DNA of 64,000 bases from an uncultured Ruminococcus sp. (GTDB lineage: Bacteria > Bacillota > Clostridia > Oscillospirales > Ruminococcaceae): positions 1 through 64,000 of the forward strand of contig CAMBLM010000011.1 of NCBI GenBank assembly GCA_945868475.1, read 5' to 3'. Position 1 is the first letter of the stretch; the number at the start of each line of letters is the position of its first letter. The position numbers and the translations under genes were made by a program. The notes beneath the pieces were generated by a model that saw nothing but the letters and a program-made list of their open reading frames with translations, did not search any database and was not told the origin of the DNA. Shown here piece by piece: positions 34,218 through 43,397 of the stretch.

Positions 34218-34246
34218 ATTATACCATTTTACATAAAGAATTGCAA
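34218..34246 (-). promoter_or_regulatory. Sigma-A promoter of the WYL regulator gene
   Basis: On the minus strand TTGCAA (34241-34246), 17-bp spacer and TATAAT (34218-34223), about 52 bp before the TTG start. Confidence 0.82.
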
Positions 34247-34314
34247 GAAATAACACTGATTTTGCTGAAAAATGAAAATGTAGAGGATAATGTTCGATTT
34301 AACAGCGATTCTTC

Positions 34315-34343
34315 TTGAAAAATTTAATTTGTTGTGATATAAT
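34315..34343 (+). promoter_or_regulatory. Sigma-A promoter of the HAD phosphatase gene
   Basis: TTGAAA (34315-34320), 17-bp spacer, TATAAT (34338-34343), with TG two bases before the -10 box. Divergent from the WYL promoter 70 bp away. Confidence 0.84.
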
Positions 34344-34393
34344 TTGTTTATATTTATAAAAACGGGGAAATGCTGGTATTCGGGAGATAGATC

Positions 34394-35047
34394 ATGGGAC
34401 AATTCGATTATATATTTTTTGATCTTGACGGCACGATGATAGATTCAGGCGATGGAATAACACTGTCCGTTCAGTATGCTTTGAAGAAAATGGGGATAAT
34501 TGAAAAAGAATTGAGCGCACTGAAGGTATTTGTAGGTCCTCCGCTCAAGGATTCATTTATGTATTATTATGGCTTTTCGGAGGAAGAAGCTGAAAAAGCA
34601 ATATCTTATTACAGAGTTTATTATGAGAGTCGCGGAATACTTCGCTGCTGGCCTTACAAAAGGGTGGATAAACTGCTTTCATTTATTGAAAATACCGGAC
34701 GGAAGGCTGTTATAGCAACTTCAAAACCTGAACTTTTTGCGCGGAGGATAGTTCAGCATCTTCATATGTCGCAGATGTTTGAATATATCGCAGGAGCTTC
34801 ATTTGATGAGAAGATAGTTAAAAAATCCGAAGTTATTGCTTATGCGATGAAAGAGATAGGTGCTGATGACCCGTCAAGAATACTTATGGTCGGCGACAGA
34901 AAGTTCGATGTTATAGGAGCAAGGGCGAACGGCATAAAAACAGCAGGAGTTCTTTACGGATATGGCTCTTACCCGGAGCTGCTCGATGCGGGAGCGGATT
35001 ATATTGCAAAAAATGTAAGTGAGCTTGCAGAGATCGTGGCAATTTGA
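34394..35047 (+). CDS. HAD superfamily hydrolase, Gph/PGP-like
   Basis: 217 aa. Motif I FFDLDGTMIDS with both catalytic Asp, a helical cap (about 20-85), motif II Ser/Thr in KAVIATSKPE, motif III Lys in EKIVKKSE and motif IV MVGDRKFDVIGA. Most similar in layout to phosphoglycolate phosphatase and related YjjG-type enzymes; the real substrate is uncertain. GGGAG precedes ATG. Single gene; phoH follows after 112 bp. Confidence 0.86.
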   Translation: MGQFDYIFFDLDGTMIDSGDGITLSVQYALKKMGIIEKELSALKVFVGPPLKDSFMYYYGFSEEEAEKAISYYRVYYESRGILRCWPYKRVDKLLSFIENTGRKAVIATSKPELFARRIVQHLHMSQMFEYIAGASFDEKIVKKSEVIAYAMKEIGADDPSRILMVGDRKFDVIGARANGIKTAGVLYGYGSYPELLDAGADYIAKNVSELAEIVAI

Positions 35048-35159
35048 ACGATTCAAAAAATTATCAAATGTTAAAATATTAATTTTTCATACTTTTATTT
35101 TATTATTTTTTGTGTTAAAATAAATAATGGCAAAAAAATATTCTATCTGAGGTGACTGT

Positions 35160-36140
35160 ATGGCAGAGCGTATTATTCAGGTCAGCAGTGTTGACGAGAT
35201 AAGCGCACTTTTCGGAAGTTTCGACGAAAATATAAATTTTATCCAGCGGCAGTACGGCGTTGCTGTTCTGAGCCGCGGAACAGATATCAGGATAAGCGGT
35301 GAGGAAGACGGTGTGCGCCGTGCGGAATCTGCCGTTAAGACTATGCTTGACCTTATAAAAAAAGGCGAAACGATAAATGAGCAAAGTATTAGATATGTAA
35401 GCTCTCTTGTCGATGAAGGGGAGTCGGAGCAGGCTGTAAAGCTTGCGGATGGCGGTATATGTGTTACATCCGGCGGAAAGGTAGTTAAGGCTAAAACACT
35501 CGGTCAGAAAAACTATGTAAAAGCTATAGAAAAGAACACTATCGTAATGGGTGTCGGACCTGCGGGAACGGGTAAGACTTATCTTGCGGTGGCAATGGCG
35601 GTCAAAGCATTTAAAGCTCACGAAGTAAACAAGATAATCCTCACAAGACCTGCTGTTGAAGCAGGTGAGAAGCTTGGCTTTCTTCCCGGTGATCTTCAGA
35701 ACAAAGTCGATCCATATTTAAGACCGCTGTATGATGCGCTGTTTGATATGTTCGGTGCTGATACTTTTGCAAAGCACATGGAAAAGGGTACTATTGAGGT
35801 CGCTCCGCTTGCATATATGCGCGGACGAACGCTCGATGATTCGTTCATAATCCTTGACGAGGCGCAGAATACGACCCGTGAACAGATAAAAATGTTCCTC
35901 ACACGACTTGGCTTCAACAGCAAAATGGTCATAACGGGTGATATTACTCAGATAGACTTACCCGACAGCAATAAATCGGGACTTATCGATGCGATGAGAA
36001 TACTGAAAAATGTTGATGATATTGCAGTAATGCATTTTACAGAAAAAGATGTTGTCCGTCATAAGCTTGTACAGGATATTATCAAGGCTTATGAAAAGGC
36101 AAGCGAACAGAAAAGGGAAAGAAATACAGAAAGGAAATGA
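35160..36140 (+). CDS. phoH: PhoH family ATPase
   Basis: 326 aa. An N-terminal KH-like region (about 1-70), then a P-loop NTPase domain with Walker A GPAGTGKTYLAVAMAV (about 133-148) and Walker B FIILDEAQNTT, followed by LTRLGFNSKMVITGD. PhoH proteins are RNA-linked ATPases usually encoded beside ybeY, as here. ybeY starts at or just after its stop, with a 4-bp overlap if the first ATG is used. Confidence 0.93.
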   Translation: MAERIIQVSSVDEISALFGSFDENINFIQRQYGVAVLSRGTDIRISGEEDGVRRAESAVKTMLDLIKKGETINEQSIRYVSSLVDEGESEQAVKLADGGICVTSGGKVVKAKTLGQKNYVKAIEKNTIVMGVGPAGTGKTYLAVAMAVKAFKAHEVNKIILTRPAVEAGEKLGFLPGDLQNKVDPYLRPLYDALFDMFGADTFAKHMEKGTIEVAPLAYMRGRTLDDSFIILDEAQNTTREQIKMFLTRLGFNSKMVITGDITQIDLPDSNKSGLIDAMRILKNVDDIAVMHFTEKDVVRHKLVQDIIKAYEKASEQKRERNTERK

Positions 36141-36145
36141 TTTTT

Positions 36146-36649
36146 ATGGCAAAGGTTAAGGTAATGATAAGAAATAATCAGCGTGAAGTAAAGATCCCCG
36201 TTGGTCTTAGACTTCTTGTAAGAAAGTGCTGTCAGGCTGTTTTGACTACGGAAAAATTCCCGGGTGCTGCTGAGGTGAGCGTTTCCTTTGTGAATAACGC
36301 AGAGATACGCAAGCTCAACCGTGTCTACAGAAATAAGGATAAATCGACTGATGTTCTTTCGTTCCCTTTGGGTGAAAACGGTGTTTATGATCTTAATAAT
36401 GAAACGGGCGCATATCTGCTTGGAGATGTAGTCATTTCTATGGAAACTGCTGTTAAGCAGGCACATATTTACGGACATTCCCTCGAAAGGGAAGTCGGTT
36501 TCCTCACTGTACATTCAATGCTTCATCTTCTTGGATACGATCACGAAACTTCACCGCTTGATGCTGCAAAGATGCATGAAAAGGAAGAGATCATTCTTGA
36601 TTCGCTCGGTATTTCAAGAGATGCTACTTTTGTAAATGACGGTGAATGA
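36146..36649 (+). CDS. ybeY: Endoribonuclease YbeY
   Basis: 167 aa from ATG 36146, which stands about 10 nt after AAAGGA; another ATG at 36137 overlaps the phoH stop and is too close to that RBS. The zinc-binding HSMLHLLGYDH signature (H-x3-H-x5-H) is present near residue 125, and the conserved LNRVYRNKDKSTDVLSFP segment lies near the middle. YbeY matures the 16S rRNA 3' end and takes part in ribosome quality control with Era, whose gene follows after 15 bp. Confidence 0.95.
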   Translation: MAKVKVMIRNNQREVKIPVGLRLLVRKCCQAVLTTEKFPGAAEVSVSFVNNAEIRKLNRVYRNKDKSTDVLSFPLGENGVYDLNNETGAYLLGDVVISMETAVKQAHIYGHSLEREVGFLTVHSMLHLLGYDHETSPLDAAKMHEKEEIILDSLGISRDATFVNDGE

Positions 36650-36664
36650 TAAAAGGAATGGATT

Positions 36665-37579
36665 ATGAATACAAAAATTGAGTTTATTACGATCGTAGGA
36701 CGTGCAAATGCAGGCAAATCTTCACTCCTGAATGCACTTGTTGGTGAGAAGATAGCAGCGATCAGCTCCAAGCCGCAGACAACGCGTACAAGGATCACGG
36801 GAATCGTTACGGAAAATGAAGCACAGTATGTTTTTATGGACACTCCCGGTGTACAGAAAGCCAAGAACAAGCTTGGTGAGAGTATGAACAAGGCTGTCAA
36901 GGATTCCGTTACCGATGTTGACCTTATACTTATGGTCGCGGATGCTTCAAAAGCCATTAATGACATTGATAAGAGAATAATAAACAGCTTCCGTAAAAAG
37001 GATAATGTTATTCTCATACTTAACAAGATAGACCTGCTTCCCGATAAGGAAAAGGTCGCTTTGAAGATAGCCGAATTCTCGGCACTGTATGATTTCAAGA
37101 GCGTTATTCCAATAAGCGTTGTCCGCAATGACGGCGTTGATATCGTATGGGAAGAAACAAAGAAGTATGCTGCCGAAGGTCCACATTATTTTCCCGATGA
37201 TTCATTTACAGATCAGCCTGAACGTGTACTTGCGGCTGAAATTATCCGTGAAAAGATACTTCGCCTTATGCATGATGAAGTCCCTCACGGAATTGCCGTT
37301 ACTGTTGAGCAGATGAGTGAGCGCACTGATATGTCGGGTGAAGATATACTTGATATTTCCGCTGTTATTTTCTGTGAAAGGGATTCGCACAAGGGAATGA
37401 TAATCGGAAAGCACGGCGCAATGCTCAAAAAGATCGGACAGTATGCCCGTGAAGATCTTGAAAAATTTTTCGAGATAAAAGTAAATCTTCAATGCTGGGT
37501 AAAGGTCAAGGAAGACTGGCGCAACAGCGAAGCTATGATAAGAAGCTTCGGACTTTCAAATAATACCTCTGATAATTAA
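36665..37579 (+). CDS. era: GTPase Era
   Basis: 304 aa, normal length. G1 GRANAGKSS, G2 region with TTRTRITG, G3 DTPG, G4 NKIDLL. The C-terminal KH domain contains KGMIIGKHGAMLKKIG. Era binds 16S rRNA 3' end during 30S assembly. The ybeY-era-yqzL-recO order is the common Firmicute arrangement. Confidence 0.97.
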   Translation: MNTKIEFITIVGRANAGKSSLLNALVGEKIAAISSKPQTTRTRITGIVTENEAQYVFMDTPGVQKAKNKLGESMNKAVKDSVTDVDLILMVADASKAINDIDKRIINSFRKKDNVILILNKIDLLPDKEKVALKIAEFSALYDFKSVIPISVVRNDGVDIVWEETKKYAAEGPHYFPDDSFTDQPERVLAAEIIREKILRLMHDEVPHGIAVTVEQMSERTDMSGEDILDISAVIFCERDSHKGMIIGKHGAMLKKIGQYAREDLEKFFEIKVNLQCWVKVKEDWRNSEAMIRSFGLSNNTSDN

Positions 37580-37631
37580 GTTCCGAAAGGGTATAATCAT
37601 AATGTAGTTTTCCGAAAGTGGGGGCTGTATT

Positions 37632-37826
37632 ATGAATGATGAAAAAGATATACTTTGGGACGAATTCACCAGAAGCGGCAATGTTGCCGACTATTTAAAA
37701 TATAAAGGAATTTACAAGTGCGGCAATTCTGCGGAATATGGTTATTCAGGCATATCCGCCGAAGAACCGCATTTTTGCGGTCAGATATCGGATAATGTGA
37801 TATCTGCGCAGATGAAAGCGAGATGA
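37632..37826 (+). CDS. YqzL-like small protein
   Basis: 64 aa. The N-terminal part WDEFTRSGNVADYLKYK fits the pattern of YqzL (W-x2-F-x2-TG-x4-YL-x-YK), and the position between era and recO is that of yqzL in Bacillus. Typical YqzL is shorter (about 47 aa); here there is a C-terminal extension with two Cys (YKCGNS and HFCGQ). GGGGG lies 7 nt before ATG. recO follows after 6 bp. Function of the family is unknown. Confidence 0.72.
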   Translation: MNDEKDILWDEFTRSGNVADYLKYKGIYKCGNSAEYGYSGISAEEPHFCGQISDNVISAQMKAR

Positions 37827-37832
37827 AAGAAT

Positions 37833-38627
37833 ATGGCATCAATGCTGACTGTTGATGGGATAGTTGTCCTTGAAAGATGTGTTGGTGAGAATGACAAATA
37901 TATAAGCATACTCACCGAAAATTATGGAACGCTTGAAGTTTCGGCAAAAGGTTCAAAGAAGATAACTTCAAAAAACCACGCTGCGACGCAGCTTTTTGCC
38001 TATTCAACATTTTGTTTAAGGATGAGCAATGATAAATATTATCTTGACAGCAGCGAAGTAAAGCATGATTTTTACAATCTGCGGCTTGATATAAAAAAGC
38101 TTTCGCTTGTCTGTTATTTTGGTGAACTTGCGCGTCACGCTGTACTTGCAACAAACAGAAAGCATGAACACGATATAATGCGGCTCATGCTTAATTGTCT
38201 GTACTTTCTTAATACAGATCAGAGAAGCTGCGAATTTATCAAAAGTGTTTTTGAACTTCGGTTTGTTACCGAAATAGGCCTTGTTCCGCAGCTTATAGGC
38301 TGTCGTATATGCTATGATTACGAAGCTGACCCGATGTATTTTATCATCGACAAGTCGCGTTTTTATTGTGAATATCATTTTCACGAAAAAGAACTTGAAG
38401 AAAGTTACTATCGTGTAAAGCTCAGCCACTCCGAATTTGAAGCACTTCAGCATATTGCGCTTTCGCCTATAGATAAGCTGTTTAATTTCCGTATTTCGGA
38501 TAAAGCACTGGCAAAAGTGAATGAAGTTACGGAAAAATATATTTATACACAGTTTGGCAGGACATTCAGATCACTGAATTATTACCATGAGATATGCAAC
38601 CCCTTTGAGAAAGGTCAAACATCATGA
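37833..38627 (+). CDS. recO: DNA repair protein RecO
   Basis: 264 aa. An N-terminal OB fold (VDGIVVLERCVGENDKYISILT, YGTLEVSAKGSKK) is followed by a helical domain (about 80-240) with a CRICYDY...CEYH Cys cluster at the usual zinc site, with fewer Cys than the classical four. RecO loads RecA with RecR in the RecFOR pathway. It overlaps mutS2 by 4 bp. Confidence 0.93.
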   Translation: MASMLTVDGIVVLERCVGENDKYISILTENYGTLEVSAKGSKKITSKNHAATQLFAYSTFCLRMSNDKYYLDSSEVKHDFYNLRLDIKKLSLVCYFGELARHAVLATNRKHEHDIMRLMLNCLYFLNTDQRSCEFIKSVFELRFVTEIGLVPQLIGCRICYDYEADPMYFIIDKSRFYCEYHFHEKELEESYYRVKLSHSEFEALQHIALSPIDKLFNFRISDKALAKVNEVTEKYIYTQFGRTFRSLNYYHEICNPFEKGQTS

Positions 38628-40990
38628 ACAACTACTATAAGTCACTTGAATTACATAAAATTTTAGAGATGCTTTCGGATGAAGCGTCCAATTCACGCAC
38701 GAAAGAAATGGCACTTGCGCTTTCTCCGTGTACAGATCTTGACAAAGTAAAAAAAGAAATGAAGAAAACCGAGGACGCATTTGAGCTTTCCGTAAAATAC
38801 GGTACTCCGGGCTTTACAGCGTTCAAGGATATAAGAGGTTCACTTCGCAGAGCTTCATCGGGGGCAAGTCTTTCGCTCCGTGAACTTATCGACATTGGAC
38901 AGATGCTTTATCAGGTACGGATAATTTCCGATTGGTATAAGTCCGTTGAAGAAAAGGACACAACTCTTTGCGAGCTGTTTTCATCGCTTTCGCCAAATAA
39001 TTTTCTTGAAGACAAGATCAAAAATTCAATTCTTTCCGAGGATGAAATATCCGATATGGCGAGCCATGATCTTGCTGATATAAGGCGAAAAATAGCGCAG
39101 GCAGGTGTTAAGATCAGAGAAAGCCTTGACAAGCTTGTGCGCAACTCCGAGGTCCAAAAATCCTTGCAGGAGAATATCGTTACTATTCGTGACGGACGCT
39201 ATGTTCTTCCTGTAAAAGCAGAACACAAGGGAAACGTCCCCGGACTTGTTCATGCAACATCTGCAAGGGGTTCAACATACTTCATTGAGCCTATGTCAGT
39301 CGTTGAAGCAAACAATGATATCAAAATTCTCAAAAGCAGAGAAAAGGAAGAGATAGAGCGTATTATTGCGGAGCTTTCGGGTGATTGTTCGTATTGCGCA
39401 GAGTCACTTTCCGCCGATTATGAAACCTGTGCAGAGCTTAATTTGTATTTTGCAAAAGCCAACCTCGGAGCAAAGATGAGAGGTTGTATCCCTTCTATTT
39501 CCGATGACGGCATTACCGATCTGAAAAAGGCTCGCCACCCTCTTATTGCTGCGGATAAGGTCGTTCCTGTTGATATAAAGCTTGGTGAGGACTATCAGGC
39601 ACTTATCGTTACAGGTCCTAACACGGGCGGTAAGACGGTCATTCTTAAAACAACGGGACTTCTTACGGCGATGGCTATGTGCGGACTTATGATACCTGCA
39701 TCGGACGGCAGCCGAGTTTCTGTATTTGAACATATTCTTGTGAATATCGGAGATCAGCAGAGTATAGAGCAGAGTCTTTCGACTTTCTCGTCACACATGA
39801 GCAGCGTTGTAAAGATACTTGAAGCGGCTGATGACCGTTCGCTTATACTGCTTGATGAACTTGGTTCGGGTACTGACCCTGTTGAGGGTGCTGCACTCGC
39901 TGTTTCCATTATAGAAGATATGATCGCTAAGGGAGCAAAGCTTCTTGTTACGACGCATTATCAGGAACTGAAGCTTTTTGCTATTGAAACAAAGGGAATT
40001 GAAAACGCTTCATGTGAATTTGATACCGCAACGATGCAGCCGACCTATAGGCTTATAATCGGTTCTCCCGGTAAATCGAACGCTTTTTCGATCTCATCTA
40101 AGCTTGGTGTTCCGCAGAGTATCATTGACCGTGCAAAATCGCTCGTTTCATCGGAAAATCAACGCTTTGAAGAAGTTGTTGCAAATCTTGAAAAAGCAAG
40201 AATTGACCTTGAAAATCAAAACAAAGAGCTTACAAAACTTAAAAATGAGCAGGCCGAGAAAACTGCACAGCTTGAAAAAGAGCTTGATGATCTTAATGAG
40301 AAAAAAGCAGGGGAGCTTGAAAAGGCGAGGGTTCAGGCAATGCGGATCGTTGAGAGCTGCCGTATGCAGTCTGATGAACTTCTCGGTCAGCTTGAAGATA
40401 TGCGCAAGCAGCAGAACAAGGCTGACCTTGCAAGTGCAAAATCCCGTCAGAAATCTGCAATGAGCAAGATGTATGATACGGCAAATCCGGTTCAGCAGCG
40501 TGAACGCAAGGAATACAAGCTTCCACGCCCGTTGAAACGTGGAGATAAGGTTCTCATTTTCGATATTGACAAAACGGGTATTCTTGCGAGTGATCCAGAC
40601 AGCAGCGGAAATGTTTTTGTTCAGGCCGGAATTATGAAAACCAAAGTCAATGTCAGCAAGCTAAGACTTATCGAAAATGAACCCAAGGTAACCGTTCAGA
40701 ACAAGAGAGTTTCAAAAGCAGGGATCCAGAGCAAGCTTCAGAGGAAGCCGTCACTTGAACTTGATATCAGAGGCTGTGCAGTTGATGAGGGTATTCATGA
40801 ACTTGATATGTTCATCGACAATGCTGTTCTCTCGGGAGCAGGCATAATCACTGTTATCCACGGAAAGGGTACGGGAGTTCTCCGTGCAGGAATACAGAAA
40901 CACCTTAAATCACATCCGTCAGTAAAAAGCTTTCGTCCGGGATTATTTGGCGAGGGCGAAGACGGCGTTACTATAATTGAGCTGAAATAA
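38624..40990 (+). CDS. mutS2: Endonuclease MutS2
   Basis: 788 aa. MutS-like core with Walker A TGPNTGGKT (about 326-334), Walker B LILLDELGSGTDP and the TTHYQELK segment; a long charged coiled coil follows (about 515-610). Next comes a KOW-like region (LKRGDKVLIFDIDKTG) and a C-terminal Smr nuclease domain with LDIRGCAVDE and HGKGTGVLR. MutS2 suppresses recombination and, in Bacillus, splits collided ribosomes. No mismatch-binding domain I is present, as expected. Confidence 0.96.
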   Translation: MNNYYKSLELHKILEMLSDEASNSRTKEMALALSPCTDLDKVKKEMKKTEDAFELSVKYGTPGFTAFKDIRGSLRRASSGASLSLRELIDIGQMLYQVRIISDWYKSVEEKDTTLCELFSSLSPNNFLEDKIKNSILSEDEISDMASHDLADIRRKIAQAGVKIRESLDKLVRNSEVQKSLQENIVTIRDGRYVLPVKAEHKGNVPGLVHATSARGSTYFIEPMSVVEANNDIKILKSREKEEIERIIAELSGDCSYCAESLSADYETCAELNLYFAKANLGAKMRGCIPSISDDGITDLKKARHPLIAADKVVPVDIKLGEDYQALIVTGPNTGGKTVILKTTGLLTAMAMCGLMIPASDGSRVSVFEHILVNIGDQQSIEQSLSTFSSHMSSVVKILEAADDRSLILLDELGSGTDPVEGAALAVSIIEDMIAKGAKLLVTTHYQELKLFAIETKGIENASCEFDTATMQPTYRLIIGSPGKSNAFSISSKLGVPQSIIDRAKSLVSSENQRFEEVVANLEKARIDLENQNKELTKLKNEQAEKTAQLEKELDDLNEKKAGELEKARVQAMRIVESCRMQSDELLGQLEDMRKQQNKADLASAKSRQKSAMSKMYDTANPVQQRERKEYKLPRPLKRGDKVLIFDIDKTGILASDPDSSGNVFVQAGIMKTKVNVSKLRLIENEPKVTVQNKRVSKAGIQSKLQRKPSLELDIRGCAVDEGIHELDMFIDNAVLSGAGIITVIHGKGTGVLRAGIQKHLKSHPSVKSFRPGLFGEGEDGVTIIELK

Positions 40991-41049
40991 AGCATAGAAC
41001 AAGCAGTCCTTTCCATACTATTATATAAAGTATGGAAAGGTCGTGCGAA

Positions 41050-41337
41050 ATGAAATATACTCTAAATGATATACGAAACAAGGAAGTAATAAATATCCGC
41101 TCGGGCAGCAAGATCGGCTATGTTGATGACATTGAATTTGATGCGGAAAGTCTTACGGTAAAATCACTTGTAATATACGGCAGGGGACGTTTTTGGGGCT
41201 TTTTCGGAAGAGATGACGATGTGGTCATAAAATGCCGTGATATTGAGATAATAGGGACGGATACTATTCTTGTTTCTACAAATGAAACAATATCACCAAA
41301 AACAGTTGATGTAAAAGTAAAAAGTTTGTGCAAATAA
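41050..41337 (+). CDS. YlmC/YmxH family sporulation protein
   Basis: 95 aa from ATG 41050 (GAAAGG lies about 9 nt upstream; an ATG at 41032 in the same frame lacks an RBS). A single PRC-barrel: NDIRNKEVINI, SGSKIGYVDDIEFD, and LVIYGRGRFWGFFG, matching the YlmC/YmxH family linked to sporulation. Function unknown. It is followed by the rpsB promoter. Confidence 0.88.
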   Translation: MKYTLNDIRNKEVINIRSGSKIGYVDDIEFDAESLTVKSLVIYGRGRFWGFFGRDDDVVIKCRDIEIIGTDTILVSTNETISPKTVDVKVKSLCK

Positions 41338-41352
41338 ATAGTGCACATCGTA

Positions 41353-41381
41353 TTGTAATTTTGGAAAGAATATGATATAAT
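41353..41381 (+). promoter_or_regulatory. Sigma-A promoter and leader of rpsB-tsf
   Basis: TTGTAA (41353-41358), 17-bp spacer, TATAAT (41376-41381) with TG two bases before it. The leader to the rpsB ATG (41388-41502) is about 115 nt and has several short complementary GC-rich segments; an S2-type autoregulatory leader is plausible, but I cannot identify a known motif. Confidence 0.85.
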
Positions 41382-41502
41382 ATTCAAGTAATTCGCACGT
41401 CCGTACTTTTAACGGTTGGTGCTTGGAGTTATATCCGAGTTTATGTTAAGCTAAGTCGGGCGGAGGTTATAAAATTTTAAAACCAATATGGAGGAAAAAA
41501 TC

Positions 41503-42237
41503 ATGGGCGTAGTATCAATGAAGCAGCTTCTTGAAGCCGGTGTACACTTTGGTCACCAGACAAGAAGATGGAACCCTAAAATGGCACCTTACATCTTTAC
41601 AGAAAGAAACGGTATTTACATTATCGATCTTCAGAAGACTGTAAAGAAGCTTGATGAAGCTTACAATTTTGTTCGTGAAGTTGCTGCAAACGGCGACACA
41701 GTTCTTTTCGTAGGAACAAAGAAGCAGGCTGCTGATTCCGTTAAGGAAGAAGCTATCAGAGCTAATGTTCATTATGTAAATGCAAGATGGCTCGGCGGTA
41801 TGATGACCAACTTCAAGACAATTCAGAGAAGAATCAAAAGACTTGAACAGCTCCACCAGATGCAGGAAGACGGCACATTCAACCTTCTCCCTAAGAAGGA
41901 AGTTGTTAAGCTTGAACTCGAGATCGAAAAGCTCGAAAAGTTCCTTGGCGGTATCAAGACAATGGATAAGCTCCCCGGTGCGCTTTTCGTAGTTGATCCT
42001 CGCAAGGAAAAGATCGCTGTTTCCGAAGCTAAGAAGCTCGGTATTCCTGTAGTTGCAATCGTTGACACAAACTGTGATCCTGACGATGTTGACTATGTGA
42101 TCCCAGGCAACGATGACGCTATCAGAGCTGTAAAGCTTATTGCAGGTGCTATGGCTGATGCTATCATCGAAGGCAGACAGGGTACACAGGAAGCTGTTGC
42201 TGCTGAAGAAAAGGACGAAGAAGCAGCTGCTGAATAA
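41503..42237 (+). CDS. rpsB: 30S ribosomal protein S2
   Basis: 244 aa from ATG 41503, chosen because GGAGG sits 9 nt upstream (an earlier in-frame ATG at 41488 contains that RBS). Family signatures include [31 protein letters not shown], and [22 protein letters not shown]. The acidic C-terminal tail is usual. Codon use is strongly biased, as expected for a highly expressed gene. Confidence 0.98.
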   Translation: MGVVSMKQLLEAGVHFGHQTRRWNPKMAPYIFTERNGIYIIDLQKTVKKLDEAYNFVREVAANGDTVLFVGTKKQAADSVKEEAIRANVHYVNARWLGGMMTNFKTIQRRIKRLEQLHQMQEDGTFNLLPKKEVVKLELEIEKLEKFLGGIKTMDKLPGALFVVDPRKEKIAVSEAKKLGIPVVAIVDTNCDPDDVDYVIPGNDDAIRAVKLIAGAMADAIIEGRQGTQEAVAAEEKDEEAAAE

Positions 42238-42253
42238 TTTATTCCGCATTTTC

Positions 42254-42284
42254 GGGCAGACACAATTTATAATTATGTCTGCCC
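42254..42284 (+). promoter_or_regulatory. Hairpin between rpsB and tsf
   Basis: 9-bp perfect stem GGGCAGACA / TGTCTGCCC with an A/T-rich loop and no T run. It may stabilise the rpsB message or set the rpsB:tsf ratio. It is not a proper terminator. Confidence 0.6.
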
Positions 42285-42339
42285 TAATTAGATTATTTGA
42301 CCATAAACGGTTATACTATAAATATTTGGAGGAATTAAA

Positions 42340-43260
42340 ATGGCAAAGGCATCTATTGCAGAAATCAAAGACCTTATGAAAGCTACCGGCGTTGGTATGA
42401 TGGATTGTAAGAAAGCTCTTGAAGAAGCAGATGGCGACACAGAAAAGGCTGTTACCATTCTTCGTGAAAAGGGTCTTGCTACACAGGCTAAGAAGAGCGG
42501 CAGAGTTGCTGCAGAAGGTATCGTAACTTCTGTTGTTGAAGGCAACGTTGGTGCTGTTGTTGAAGTAAACATTGAAACAGACTTCGCTGCTAACAATGAC
42601 GAATTCAAGGCATTTGTTGCAGCAGTTGCTAAGACTGTAATCGAAAAGAACCCTGCTGATGTTGATGCTCTCAAGGCAACAGTTATCAGCGGCGGCGATA
42701 AGACAGTTGAAGAAACTCTTCAGGATCTCTTTATCAAGATCAGAGAAAATATGGTTATCCGTCGTTTCCAGAGATTTGAAGGCGTACTCGTTCCTTACGT
42801 TCACGGCGGCGGAAGCATCGGCGTAATGGTCAAGCTTGATACTGACCTTTCTGCTGATAAGGTATTTGAAGTTGGTAAGGACTGCGCACTCCAGGTTGCA
42901 GCTATGAATCCAGCATATCTTGATGAAGCATCTGTACCTGCTGCTGTTCTTGAAAACGAAAAGACTATCATCATGGCTCAGATGGCTGAAGATCCTAAGA
43001 TGGCTTCCAAGCCTGAACAGGTAAAGGCTAAGATCGCTGAGGGTAAGGTTGGCAAGTATTATTCTGAAAACTGTCTCCTCGATCAGGCATTTGTTAAGGA
43101 TGACAAGATGACTGTTAAGCAGTATGTTGATAACGCAGCTAAGGCTCTCGGCGGCTCAATCAAGGTTGTTGATTACGTTCGTTTCGAGAGAGGCGAAGGC
43201 GTTGAGAAGAAGGTTGACAACTTCGCAGAAGAAGTTGCAAGCATGGCTGGCACTAAGTAA
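42340..43260 (+). CDS. tsf: Elongation factor Ts
   Basis: 306 aa. Starts with the UBA-like domain (IKDLMKATGVGMMDCKKALEEADGD), then the TDFAANNDEF core motif that inserts into EF-Tu, and dimerisation/C-terminal domain. It exchanges GDP for GTP on EF-Tu. GGAGG precedes ATG. Same high-expression codon bias as rpsB. A strong terminator follows. Confidence 0.98.
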   Translation: MAKASIAEIKDLMKATGVGMMDCKKALEEADGDTEKAVTILREKGLATQAKKSGRVAAEGIVTSVVEGNVGAVVEVNIETDFAANNDEFKAFVAAVAKTVIEKNPADVDALKATVISGGDKTVEETLQDLFIKIRENMVIRRFQRFEGVLVPYVHGGGSIGVMVKLDTDLSADKVFEVGKDCALQVAAMNPAYLDEASVPAAVLENEKTIIMAQMAEDPKMASKPEQVKAKIAEGKVGKYYSENCLLDQAFVKDDKMTVKQYVDNAAKALGGSIKVVDYVRFERGEGVEKKVDNFAEEVASMAGTK

Positions 43261-43281
43261 TCTCAATATAAGCTGAAAATT

Positions 43282-43314
43282 GCCGCTTGGATCGAATTTC
43301 CAAGCGGCTTTTTT
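43282..43314 (+). terminator. Terminator of rpsB-tsf
   Basis: 9-bp stem GCCGCTTGG / CCAAGCGGC with a 9-nt loop and T6 after it. Confidence 0.93.
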
Positions 43315-43334
43315 ATGTTTTGGGGAAAATAGTA

Positions 43335-43363
43335 TTGCAAATTCTTCAATTAAATGATATTAT
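43335..43363 (+). promoter_or_regulatory. Sigma-A promoter of the oligopeptide-binding protein gene
   Basis: TTGCAA (43335-43340), 17-bp spacer, TATTAT (43358-43363), about 35 bp before the TTG start. Confidence 0.75.
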
Positions 43364-43397
43364 TATAGAAGAATTTGTTTAAGGGAGTAGTTTTTAA

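Noticed and set aside
41515..42249. 244-codon minus-strand ORF
   Set aside because: Antisense to rpsB with the same span; a shadow of its strongly biased codons.
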